Assembly (NCBI GenBank): GCA_001771815.1
Contig: MEPU01000004.1
Coordinates: 62,001-126,000 of the forward strand
Source of the DNA: Bdellovibrionales bacterium RIFCSPHIGHO2_01_FULL_40_29
GTDB lineage: Bacteria > Bdellovibrionota > Bdellovibrionia > Bdellovibrionales > Bdellovibrionaceae
Direction: 5' to 3'
Length of the DNA stretch: 64,000 nucleotides
Part shown: positions 37,093 through 45,531 of the stretch, in pieces
Layout: the number at the start of each line of letters is the position of its first letter
Numbering within the stretch: position 1 is the stretch's first letter
The notes under the pieces: model-generated
Database searches by the model: none
Seen by the model: only the letters and a program-made list of their open reading frames with translations
Told to the model about the DNA's origin: nothing
Program-made: the position numbers and the translations under genes

Positions 37093-37788
37093 GTGCAAAT
37101 GCTACTTGAGTTGCAAAATAGAATTCTTGATTTTTCTCCGGCGCTCTACCCGCTATTGACGTTTCCCATTTCCTTTTTCCAGAGTTGGCATTGCACCATC
37201 ATGTGCAGCCCCTATATCACCCACAAAACAAATGCCCAAAGAAATCTTTATCTGCAAGGACGCATGATCAGTTATACTGCTGCAGGCGGAGTCTTCGGCG
37301 CCCTAGGCAGCGGCTTAAGAAATCTTCTTGAATACGAATTTTTGGGTGGGCTTTCTTTTTTTATTTTCATGGCTCTTTCAATAAGTTTAGTCTTTACTTG
37401 GTTTGGTTTTTCCAAAAAATCCTGGCATTTTCCAAAGATTCAAATTCTTCATGATTACTTTAAAAAAGGAAAGGCCCCTTCTTTTATTCAAGGCCTTTTA
37501 TCCGTGGCTCTTCCATGTGGAATTCTTTATCAAATTTTGACGCTGGCGGCACTGTCACATTCCATCTGGGGTGGTGCTCTCATTGCTCTTGTTCATGCCA
37601 CGACCAGCACTCCTGCACTTTGGAGTGGATCTTGGATCGCAACCAAATTGTCAAAAGCCGGCAAGTGGTTTCGCTATACTGTCTATTTGGGTATGTGTAT
37701 TTTAATGCTTCTTAACTTATTCTTTTTTGCAGGCAGCCTTCTTCATTCAGAGACGGAAGCAAAATCAAAAATTTTATTCTGCCTCTAG
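37093..37788 (+). CDS. Sulfite exporter TauE/SafE (UreH-like) family membrane protein
   Basis: WHCTIMCSPY..LYLQGRMISYTAAGGVFGALG and LSVALPCGILYQILTLAALS. Confidence 0.8.
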   Translation: MQMLLELQNRILDFSPALYPLLTFPISFFQSWHCTIMCSPYITHKTNAQRNLYLQGRMISYTAAGGVFGALGSGLRNLLEYEFLGGLSFFIFMALSISLVFTWFGFSKKSWHFPKIQILHDYFKKGKAPSFIQGLLSVALPCGILYQILTLAALSHSIWGGALIALVHATTSTPALWSGSWIATKLSKAGKWFRYTVYLGMCILMLLNLFFFAGSLLHSETEAKSKILFCL

Positions 37789-37863
37789 TCACCATAAATT
37801 GAATTAACTTAAAATAGACAATCGATAATTGACGACATTAAAAAATATTAGAACGATGGGCAC

Positions 37864-38541
37864 ATGAAAAAAATAATCACAGCCATCAGCATTTTATCTT
37901 TATTTTCTTTAATCCTTTTTGCCGAATCCCTCGAGTTTCGCTATGTGGAAATCGTTCCAGGCATCTATCAGTGCCAGAACGACAGAAGCCAAGAAGGCCT
38001 AAATCGTGGCTATCTCGGCGAGTGCGGAGACGTTAGTGATCAAAAATTTAAAGCCGTTAAATTATCGACTCGGATAGACGCGCTAACAGCCATAAAAGCA
38101 GAATTTAATAACTGTGATTTTTCTCAAAGCTACATCAATGATTCGCACTTCAATGAGGCTTCGGTTTTTCGCACTTCATTTCGCGGGGGATATCTCTATA
38201 ACGTTGATTTTACAAAAGCCAATATGGAATCTGTCTCTTTTACTGGTGCACTGATTACTTCTGTCAGAATGGATGAGGCCAAGCTCTTATTAGCCACATT
38301 TGATTCCGCCTCGATCACTTCGGTCACTTTTTCTCAGAGTGATTTAACAGGTGCAAATTTTATGAATTCCCTTATTACAAGTGTTGATTTCAGCTCAGCA
38401 AATCTACGCGCTGCTAATTTTTCAAATGTCAATTTGGGCGGAGGCAACAACTGGAAAGGCGCCACGTTCAACGATGCCACCTTGCTTCCTTTTACGGAAG
38501 CTCAAGCCCTTAGGCTCGGAATGATTAAGGCCGCTCGGTAG
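37864..38541 (+). CDS. Pentapeptide-repeat protein with signal peptide
   Basis: Successive A(D/N)LxX-like pentads: CDFSQSYINDSHFNEASVFRTSFRGGYLYNVDFTKANMESVSFTGA...LTGANF..LRAANFSNVNLGGG. Confidence 0.85.
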   Translation: MKKIITAISILSLFSLILFAESLEFRYVEIVPGIYQCQNDRSQEGLNRGYLGECGDVSDQKFKAVKLSTRIDALTAIKAEFNNCDFSQSYINDSHFNEASVFRTSFRGGYLYNVDFTKANMESVSFTGALITSVRMDEAKLLLATFDSASITSVTFSQSDLTGANFMNSLITSVDFSSANLRAANFSNVNLGGGNNWKGATFNDATLLPFTEAQALRLGMIKAAR

Positions 38542-38683
38542 AGAATCTCAAAGCTCATTTCTGTTTTAGGTGACTATAAGTTCGACACGAATTTTTTACT
38601 GACTAAATATCTACAGGAGATTTATTTTCAAATTTCAACTATCTTCCTGAAATGTTCAAATTAAAATCTACAGGAGATAGCTA

Positions 38684-39148
38684 ATGAAGAATCTGACTAT
38701 TTTATCATTACTCATGTTCATCGGAGTAAATGCAAATGCTAATATTTTAGATGAAACACGAACTAAAAATGTGAATCAGTCCAGTGTTCACATTGATTGC
38801 ACATTAAAGAATATGTCTCACATGAAGTATGCCTCCCACAGTCGAGTGATTATCAAGACCGATTATGGAGATGATTCTCCAAATGCTTTTGCGTATGATT
38901 ATAAAAACCAACCAGCTGAAAATTTAATATTAAACGATTTTTCAGAACATCCATCTCAAAAAATGAGAGTTTTTGTTCTAGAAGACTATGAAGAAAATAT
39001 TATTACGAATTTAATTGTTCATTACAAGAAGGTTGGCGAAACAATCACTGTTTCCGCAGTTGTAACGACGAATGGCAAGTCATCCCCAGGCGTTGTGGGC
39101 AATCAAGAAATGAATTGTCAATACCTCGGTAAACTTGCAATCAATTAA
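38684..39148 (+). CDS. Small secreted protein
   Basis: MKNLTILSLLMFIGVNANA signal peptide; CAGGAGAT RBS. Confidence 0.65.
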   Translation: MKNLTILSLLMFIGVNANANILDETRTKNVNQSSVHIDCTLKNMSHMKYASHSRVIIKTDYGDDSPNAFAYDYKNQPAENLILNDFSEHPSQKMRVFVLEDYEENIITNLIVHYKKVGETITVSAVVTTNGKSSPGVVGNQEMNCQYLGKLAIN

Positions 39149-39199
39149 AGAAATTAATATACGTCGTCCAAATTATTTAGTCATCAATAGGAGTTCGCA

Positions 39200-39862
39200 A
39201 TGAAATCAGTTTCCACGCTTTGCATCGTCACATTAATGGCTTTGACGTCGTTCGCACAGAATAATGCAAGTCAAACAAATGCACGTCTTGCTCGCGAATC
39301 AACAACAAAGTCAAAAGGCATGACTGTTGGATTCATTTATTCTAATTTGTCAGAATCCAAATTTAAGGCGACAACAAAAATTGTATCAAGCTCAGGTGAC
39401 ACGGAAACAATTAGTATCGACTCAAACGGTGGAACTTCTGCTGGATTATACGGATTAGATGTTGGCTACAAGAACAATTATGCTTGGGGGCCATTGGGTT
39501 TCAATACCGCACTTGCGGTATTGAAAGGTCTGAATAAATCGGAACTGCCAGCAAGCTTAACATTCATTAAATTACAAGGTAATGTTGTCTATCCAATTCA
39601 AGACATATGGAGTATTTCAAGCGGTATGAATATTACTGATATCACAGGTCAAGACCCGAGCTTAACACCTTTAAAGTATCAGCCTTGGATTGGCGGACAA
39701 TTTGGAGTGCAAGCCGATATCGGACCAGTTGGTATTTTATTGGGGTATCAAACAATTGGAGTAAAAGTCACGGGCAATGGCAAAGAATCTGGAGCCACAT
39801 TTGACGTTGATGGTGAAGGCTATACGAGCGGTATTATCAGTCAAGTGTCGTACACGTTCTAA
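39200..39862 (+). CDS. Outer-membrane beta-barrel-like protein
   Basis: Signal peptide ending SFAQ; alternating strands; C-terminal aromatic SQVSYTF. Confidence 0.7.
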   Translation: MKSVSTLCIVTLMALTSFAQNNASQTNARLARESTTKSKGMTVGFIYSNLSESKFKATTKIVSSSGDTETISIDSNGGTSAGLYGLDVGYKNNYAWGPLGFNTALAVLKGLNKSELPASLTFIKLQGNVVYPIQDIWSISSGMNITDITGQDPSLTPLKYQPWIGGQFGVQADIGPVGILLGYQTIGVKVTGNGKESGATFDVDGEGYTSGIISQVSYTF

Positions 39863-39910
39863 TTAAATACTCAAGCCCGTCATAAACGTAACCCAGTTAT
39901 CAAAAAGTAT

Positions 39911-40723
39911 TTATAATTTATAGCAGTCAATTGAAAGCACGTGTGCTTCTTCAGGATTCGATTTTTCAACAGTTTGCCGAATTTCACCAAGCGCACCAAT
40001 AAGAATATCGCGAATTTTTTGATAATCTTTATCTGAAACCGTGATGACTCCTGTATACCTGGTGCCTTCCATTTCTATTTTAGACTGAAGATCTGAAAGA
40101 AGTTTTGTTTTCCATGTCACTCTAAGTTGCCGAATGTAAGGCGAGTCTTTAGAAAGATGAATCGAATCCTTTAAACTGCGCCATCCCGTTCGTTCAGACG
40201 TTACTAAGTTCATTACTTTTAATCTATTGAGTATTGCCATCACTTCGATTGAAGAAAGACCCAATACTTCTGCTATCGCATTTGCTGTTCGATAACGTTC
40301 AATCTGAACCAATGCATGCGTCGCCTGATAGGTCCAATTAGAGAAATACTCTCCCTCAAAGGCATCAAGAGTAGTCTCTTTGATTTGTAACTTAGGCCCA
40401 AGATCTCGGTGCTTCTCAAGCAGCTCATCGATCTTATTCTGGTAATAGTCGCGCAATACCGGCGTACCGGCTCGATCCCGAGCTAAAAGTGTTAAAAAAA
40501 ATTCTTGCTCGTCTGATTTGAGTTGAAAATAACGACAGCTTTCAATTCCTTGTTCTGGGCTGAATTCTGCACGCTCATTCAAAACCTGAGATATAAACGT
40601 GGAATGACATCGCAGATACTCAGCAAATTGCTTAACAGCTCCCCGAGGTCGACGTTCTTTACGATATCCCAATCCGTAATTAATAATTTCGCGATAAGAC
40701 TTTGCGCTCCAAATGAATTCCAT
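39911..40723 (-). CDS. TIGR02147-type regulatory protein
   Basis: YREIINYGLGYRKERRPRGAVKQFAEYLRCHSTFISQVLNERAEFSPEQGIESCRYFQLKSDEQEFFLTLL; same architecture as 34666-35478. Confidence 0.85.
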   Translation of the reverse strand: MEFIWSAKSYREIINYGLGYRKERRPRGAVKQFAEYLRCHSTFISQVLNERAEFSPEQGIESCRYFQLKSDEQEFFLTLLARDRAGTPVLRDYYQNKIDELLEKHRDLGPKLQIKETTLDAFEGEYFSNWTYQATHALVQIERYRTANAIAEVLGLSSIEVMAILNRLKVMNLVTSERTGWRSLKDSIHLSKDSPYIRQLRVTWKTKLLSDLQSKIEMEGTRYTGVITVSDKDYQKIRDILIGALGEIRQTVEKSNPEEAHVLSIDCYKL

Positions 40724-40728
40724 TACTC

Positions 40729-40747
40729 GATAAATAGATTATTTATC
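40729..40747. promoter_or_regulatory. Palindrome directly upstream of the second TIGR02147-type gene
   Basis: GATAAATA-GAT-TATTTATC, 6 bp from the ATG. Confidence 0.5.
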
Positions 40748-40876
40748 CCTTTATCTCAAGTTATATATAGTATAAAGATCTACTTATTGAAACGAATCTG
40801 CCATATATCTATTAATACAACATGTTGAGATCTTCGAAAGCTGACAGTAAATAACAACTTTAAAAAGGGAGTCGAT

Positions 40877-41311
40877 ATGAAAAAGCACATTTTAGTTTTA
40901 GTAGGATTTTTAATGGGATCTTCTGCATTTGCCAGTGGTGGCATGATCGGTGGCGGCGAAGTGACGCTCAAGTCTCTAATGACTTGTTCTGCACAAGGCA
41001 TAGATCCAACCCATGAAAGCTCGTCTTTCGTTGTCATAGCCAAAGAGGTGGACTACGAAGGAAATTTCGTTCCTGATGCCACTTTAAGAGTCGTAACAAT
41101 GGATAGAAACCATAAGCCAATGAGATTTTATGTCACCCATACTGCCGAGCTTGCATCGCACCTTAGCATTTGGCGCTATGCAATGGGTTCTCAAGGAAAC
41201 AAAAAAATAGGTCAATTCGTTTGGAACGAAACCACCAATAGCGGATCCCTGACATCATCTTTTGGCTATGAAGTCGAAGAGCTTGAGATATTCGACTGTA
41301 TTTTAAATTAA
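40877..41311 (+). CDS. Small secreted protein
   Basis: MKKHILVLVGFLMGSSAFASGG signal peptide; AAAGGGAG RBS. Confidence 0.7.
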   Translation: MKKHILVLVGFLMGSSAFASGGMIGGGEVTLKSLMTCSAQGIDPTHESSSFVVIAKEVDYEGNFVPDATLRVVTMDRNHKPMRFYVTHTAELASHLSIWRYAMGSQGNKKIGQFVWNETTNSGSLTSSFGYEVEELEIFDCILN

Positions 41312-41341
41312 CAATAAATTTTAACAGCTTAGTTGCACATA

Positions 41342-41372
41342 GCTCCGCATATGAATGCGGAGCCTTTTTTTA
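41342..41372 (+). terminator. Rho-independent terminator of the 40877 gene
   Basis: GCTCCGCAT-ATGA-ATGCGGAGC followed by C(T)8. Confidence 0.88.
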
Positions 41373-41406
41373 AAGATCACTTAAGAAATAAATAAAGTTT
41401 TCATAG

Positions 41407-42372
41407 TCACAATGCACAAGCCCTTTCCGCCAAATACTCAAGCCCATCATAAACGTATTTTTTCATATACTCGTAACGACGAGGTGATTTTTCAAGAAGC
41501 ACTTGTGGATAATAACGGTAATACATAAAAGTCTCGGCAAAATCTTCGAAGCAGTCACTCTTGTAAGCGGCATAATCACTGAGAAACTCTTCCGGACGTA
41601 AATTGATAACCTGATTCCCCTGCACTTGCCATCCTGCGGCCTCAAGCCACTCATCTGAAATATCAAGATGACCTTCGGTTCCCACAGTATGACCTAGCTC
41701 ATGATACGTGATAGTTTCTTTTTCATCATCACGCAACTTATCAAATGGTTCATAGAATGTGATCAGCCCGTTTGCTAAAATCGAGCTCTTCACCGGATTG
41801 ACAATTCCACTGTGAAGCATCCGCGTATTTGTCATCGGAATTATATTTTTAGGTAAATTCACAATGGCTTTCAGCATCGGAGCCATTTCCTCTAAATTTT
41901 TCCAAGGTCTAACCGTGTACCAGGCCTTAAACTCCAAGGCGTAATTTGGATCAGGTAATTTTAATCGATCATAGCCCAGTGAAGACAGATTGATTCCGTA
42001 AACGGCTGCATAATACAAATAAGCGATACCCATTTCATTTCCAAAGATTGTTTGGGCTGCACACAAGGCCTTATCACAAGAGCCCTCTTTAAAGCGGGAA
42101 TAAAAATCGATATCATTCAATGGACGAATTTTTGTGTCTTTATAGGTCACAAGTTTTCGGTAGGCATCAATGAGTACGGCATTTTCAGCGTGGATAAAAA
42201 GACCACCCACACCGTAATTTTTTTGCGGTGATTCCAACGACAGATCTTGCAGTTTTTTTAGCATCTCGGGCTGTGTTGGTAAGCCTTTGGGGCAATGGGG
42301 AGCCCTATTCGCCATAGCGATCTGGCCTATAGCCAACATTACAAAAATAAATCCCAGAAAAGTTTTTGTCAT
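41407..42372 (-). CDS. Secreted putative zinc metallopeptidase
   Basis: Start refined to MTKTFLGFIFVMLAIGQIAMA; TITYHELGHTVGTEGHLD (HExxH). Confidence 0.75.
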   Translation of the reverse strand: MTKTFLGFIFVMLAIGQIAMANRAPHCPKGLPTQPEMLKKLQDLSLESPQKNYGVGGLFIHAENAVLIDAYRKLVTYKDTKIRPLNDIDFYSRFKEGSCDKALCAAQTIFGNEMGIAYLYYAAVYGINLSSLGYDRLKLPDPNYALEFKAWYTVRPWKNLEEMAPMLKAIVNLPKNIIPMTNTRMLHSGIVNPVKSSILANGLITFYEPFDKLRDDEKETITYHELGHTVGTEGHLDISDEWLEAAGWQVQGNQVINLRPEEFLSDYAAYKSDCFEDFAETFMYYRYYPQVLLEKSPRRYEYMKKYVYDGLEYLAERACAL

Positions 42373-42518
42373 AGAACTTAATAAAAGCAAAACACAATCC
42401 CATTCAAAGTCGTTAAAAGCGATTAGACTGTACAAAGTTTTGACAGGGACTATTTTTGATTGATTTGAAAATCACTGTGAACTTGCGCGTGTTTGTAAAC
42501 TTTGATATCCCTCATGGC

Positions 42519-43280
42519 ATGAAAAGATTTATTATTTTTCTTGGATTTTCTTTTATATTTATAGCTCCATCCCTTTTCACGAATGCCTATGCTATTGAAG
42601 GTTTTGAAAACTCAGATCAACAGAATATATTTAATATTCGCGCGGGCATTAGTGGCGCGACAGCAAGCCTAGTTAATTTTCCAAATGGCGAACACGTGTT
42701 AACTACGCAGGCTCATGTTCTTGAAGACTTCGAAAAGTATCCTGTCCTTAAATTGGTTTGGCGAAAGACGTATGGAAGATTTTTTCTAGAAAATGAATCT
42801 AAGCAAGGATCATTTGAAATCTCCTTCCATCCAGTGGTGCTCTGGAAAGATAACGAACTTGATATTGCTTTTTTAAAAGTCCCTGATGGCTTAATTGAAG
42901 CCTGTAGTTGCAAAGGGCTCGATACCAAACAGTATCATCAGGGACCTGCAATTATGATTGGCTATCCCCAGACTGGAGTTCGAACCTATCCTCGCATTGG
43001 AGCATTTTGGAAACACTTAGGTGTGTTTTTAGAAACCGTTGAGCAGCGCAAATCCAATGGAAAGACTTGGATCGTAGGAAATGAACACGTTGCAGATATG
43101 GATGGCCTTCCAGGCAATTCAGGGTCTTCAGTTTTAGATGAAGACGGAAAAGTTATTGGTATGCTCCATCTTCTTAAGACATGGTATGGCGAAGGTTATA
43201 AATACAAGAACCCTTCAATAAGTTTGTTACCCATAGAGTTTATTATGGAAAAATATCAAACTCATAAAAGTGCGCGCTAA
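42519..43280 (+). CDS. Secreted trypsin-like serine protease
   Basis: TTQAHVLED (His), NELDIAFLKV (Asp), GLPGNSGSSVLDEDGKVIGM (Ser); ATG 42519 with signal peptide. Confidence 0.85.
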   Translation: MKRFIIFLGFSFIFIAPSLFTNAYAIEGFENSDQQNIFNIRAGISGATASLVNFPNGEHVLTTQAHVLEDFEKYPVLKLVWRKTYGRFFLENESKQGSFEISFHPVVLWKDNELDIAFLKVPDGLIEACSCKGLDTKQYHQGPAIMIGYPQTGVRTYPRIGAFWKHLGVFLETVEQRKSNGKTWIVGNEHVADMDGLPGNSGSSVLDEDGKVIGMLHLLKTWYGEGYKYKNPSISLLPIEFIMEKYQTHKSAR

Positions 43281-43434
43281 CCTTGAGGGCTTCTAAGATA
43301 GGATTTTTGATTTTTAAGCGCATTGGGCTAAGCTTAAGTCAGCACGGCCCTGTGGCATTGCTGAAAACTAACGCTATTTTGAGCATCAGTTGACTTTATA
43401 AGGAGCCTCTTCTAACTTAAAACCACATTAGACT

Positions 43435-43508
43435 GGTGGGTTGGCCGAGGAGTTAGGCACGGCTCTGCAAAAGCTGTTACGGGGGTGCGAAGCCCTCACC
43501 CACCTCCA
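43435..43508 (+). tRNA. tRNA-Cys (GCA), CCA encoded
   Basis: Acceptor GGTGGGT/ACCCACC, D-arm GCC..GGC, anticodon arm CGGCT-CTGCAAA-AGCTG (anticodon GCA), T-arm GGGGG-TGCGAAG-CCCTC, discriminator T, then CCA. Confidence 0.95.
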
Positions 43509-43563
43509 AATTATTTCTTTAAATCATGTAAATTAATAGGTTATGAATCGGGTTGAGACGCAA

Positions 43564-43599
43564 CCTACATCTCTACCTACATCTCTACCTACATCCTCA
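43564..43599. repeat. Three tandem 12-bp units
   Basis: CCTACATCTCTA x2 then CCTACATCCTCA. Confidence 0.8.
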
Positions 43600-43704
43600 C
43601 CAAATCGCAAAAAGTCGATGAACTTACAGCAGAGATGTGCGAAGTAGAAAATATATTGGACCTTACATTGATTTATGGAAAAGTTAAAAATATGAAAGAC
43701 TCAA

Positions 43705-45009
43705 ATGAATGCTTCAGTTGAACTTAAAGAAATACTCCATAGGACACTTAAGGAATTAACCTCTACCGTTAACGACTGGTTAAAACATAGCAATATTCCG
43801 GGACGTGAATTTTTCCGTCCAATCAATCAGGGTAGTAGCTGGCAGTTCGGGACTGGCTCGCCTGAATTAATCCCACAATGGTACGATGCTATCGAACCAA
43901 TCTTTGGTGCGAAACTCGAAAAATTGAAAATTCGTGATGAGCTGGCAGTAAAGCTCAGTCCCTATTACAATTCACAATCGCCTCCACCTAGGTGGAGCTT
44001 CGGAGATGATATAACTCACGAAATAAAAATCCTTATATTCGATTTTTTACGAGTTTCCAAATTTCGGGACAGAACAATATTTATTGATAATGAAAATGGA
44101 TTGATTCTAGATGCAGTCGACTTCTTTACTAGATCTGCAGACGAATATTTTTCTAAAATTCCGTTGCTCGGAATTACTTTGCCCAGCGAAACAGTTTGTG
44201 AAAATAGCATGCTGACTCCCTTAACGTGGGATATGCGGGTTGATTTATTCCGAGATAATTCAACTGGAATTGGTGGCACGCGTGATCAAATGTACGCACA
44301 AAGAGTTTTGGAGGCCCATACTCTCTTAACGGTTTCTGTCAAACGTCCGCGCAAAGCCGGTTCAGCATTTTTAATGGGGCCTGACTTGCAAATTGTTTCG
44401 ACAAATTTTATTCATTTACTTCGTATCTATGATTATGGACCCATTTTTCCCCTTTGGGATGAACATTTTATAAAAGCAATTGGTCTAAGATCTTGCGGAA
44501 GAATTCAATCTGGCTCCTTACCGAATTCTGTCAGTCCGTCAAATTACTACTCAGTAAAAGATATCGATAACCTACAAAAATTTCTGAATAAATTCATGAA
44601 GATAGATAGAATTGATGAAGGCCCCATGAGCTTTGTATTCTCTCGTCTCACGGATGCGTGGCTAAAAGGGCGAACTGAAAATTTTAAAATCTTCGATTAC
44701 GTTTCAATTCTTGAAGGTTTGTTAGTCACCTCAAATGAAGGGGAATTTAGGTTTCGTGTTTCTGTTTTGACCGCCGCTTTTATTGCTGAAAATACGGAAG
44801 AGAAACGTAAAATTTTTGGACTGGTAAAAAGGGCTTATGATATCCGATCAAAAGTCGCTCACTGCGCAAAAGACTTTCCTCAAAAAGAGTTACTAACGTT
44901 AGATGAACTGAAATATTTGGGGAAAATTACACATTTTGTAATTCAATATGCAATGGAACATGGGCTTGAGAAGTTGAAAAAGGACGCTTTGGATCGATTG
45001 TTATGTTGA
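43705..45009 (+). CDS. Protein with C-terminal Apea-like HEPN domain
   Basis: C-terminus FRFRVSVLTAAFIAENTEEKRKIFGLVKRAYDIRSKVAHCAKDF contains Rx4H (RSKVAH) in HEPN context. Confidence 0.75.
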   Translation: MNASVELKEILHRTLKELTSTVNDWLKHSNIPGREFFRPINQGSSWQFGTGSPELIPQWYDAIEPIFGAKLEKLKIRDELAVKLSPYYNSQSPPPRWSFGDDITHEIKILIFDFLRVSKFRDRTIFIDNENGLILDAVDFFTRSADEYFSKIPLLGITLPSETVCENSMLTPLTWDMRVDLFRDNSTGIGGTRDQMYAQRVLEAHTLLTVSVKRPRKAGSAFLMGPDLQIVSTNFIHLLRIYDYGPIFPLWDEHFIKAIGLRSCGRIQSGSLPNSVSPSNYYSVKDIDNLQKFLNKFMKIDRIDEGPMSFVFSRLTDAWLKGRTENFKIFDYVSILEGLLVTSNEGEFRFRVSVLTAAFIAENTEEKRKIFGLVKRAYDIRSKVAHCAKDFPQKELLTLDELKYLGKITHFVIQYAMEHGLEKLKKDALDRLLC

Positions 45010-45051
45010 GTAATTTTATTCACGTTTTTTCGGCTTTTTTCTTACAGCTTA

Positions 45052-45474
45052 CTAGCTTGATCCAGTTCGCTTTTTTGGTGAATCAACAAGCAAGGTACCT
45101 TTGAAGTTTTCACTTAACTTTTTCAACTGAGTTTCTCGACGCGGGTATTTCCCATAAGTTTTGTAAACCCAATCGTACCACTTGTGATACCGGTCATGCT
45201 CAATACTATCCATAACGCACAAATTTGAAATCGCATTGTCAGAGCACCGACCATTAATATGGTGAACAACTTCGTACTCACTCAAGCGTCGACCTAAAAC
45301 ATCCTCAGCTATCATTCTATGTTCATACTCAGCATGGTTTGATTCTGATTTTCTAACGATATATGCCTCGCGCATTGCATCTGCCTTCAAAGTTCCCATT
45401 CCCGAAAAACCACTCGCTGCTTGTCTAGAAATACGTGTCATTCCCCATAGGGACAATTCCTGAATTTGAAGCAC
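45052..45474 (-). CDS. HNH endonuclease family protein
   Basis: RRLSEYEVVHHINGRCSDNAISNLCVMDSIEHDRYH; real start may be an internal Met. Confidence 0.75.
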   Translation of the reverse strand: MLQIQELSLWGMTRISRQAASGFSGMGTLKADAMREAYIVRKSESNHAEYEHRMIAEDVLGRRLSEYEVVHHINGRCSDNAISNLCVMDSIEHDRYHKWYDWVYKTYGKYPRRETQLKKLSENFKGTLLVDSPKKRTGSS

Positions 45475-45531
45475 ACCCAGAAATAATCAAAACTACCAAA
45501 ATCATTAATTTCATACATTCTCCATCAATTT

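Noticed and set aside
43498-43508. att site formed by the tRNA-Cys 3' end
   Set aside because: I looked for a second copy of CCCTCACCCACCTCCA up to 51 kb and did not see one by eye; a search is needed.
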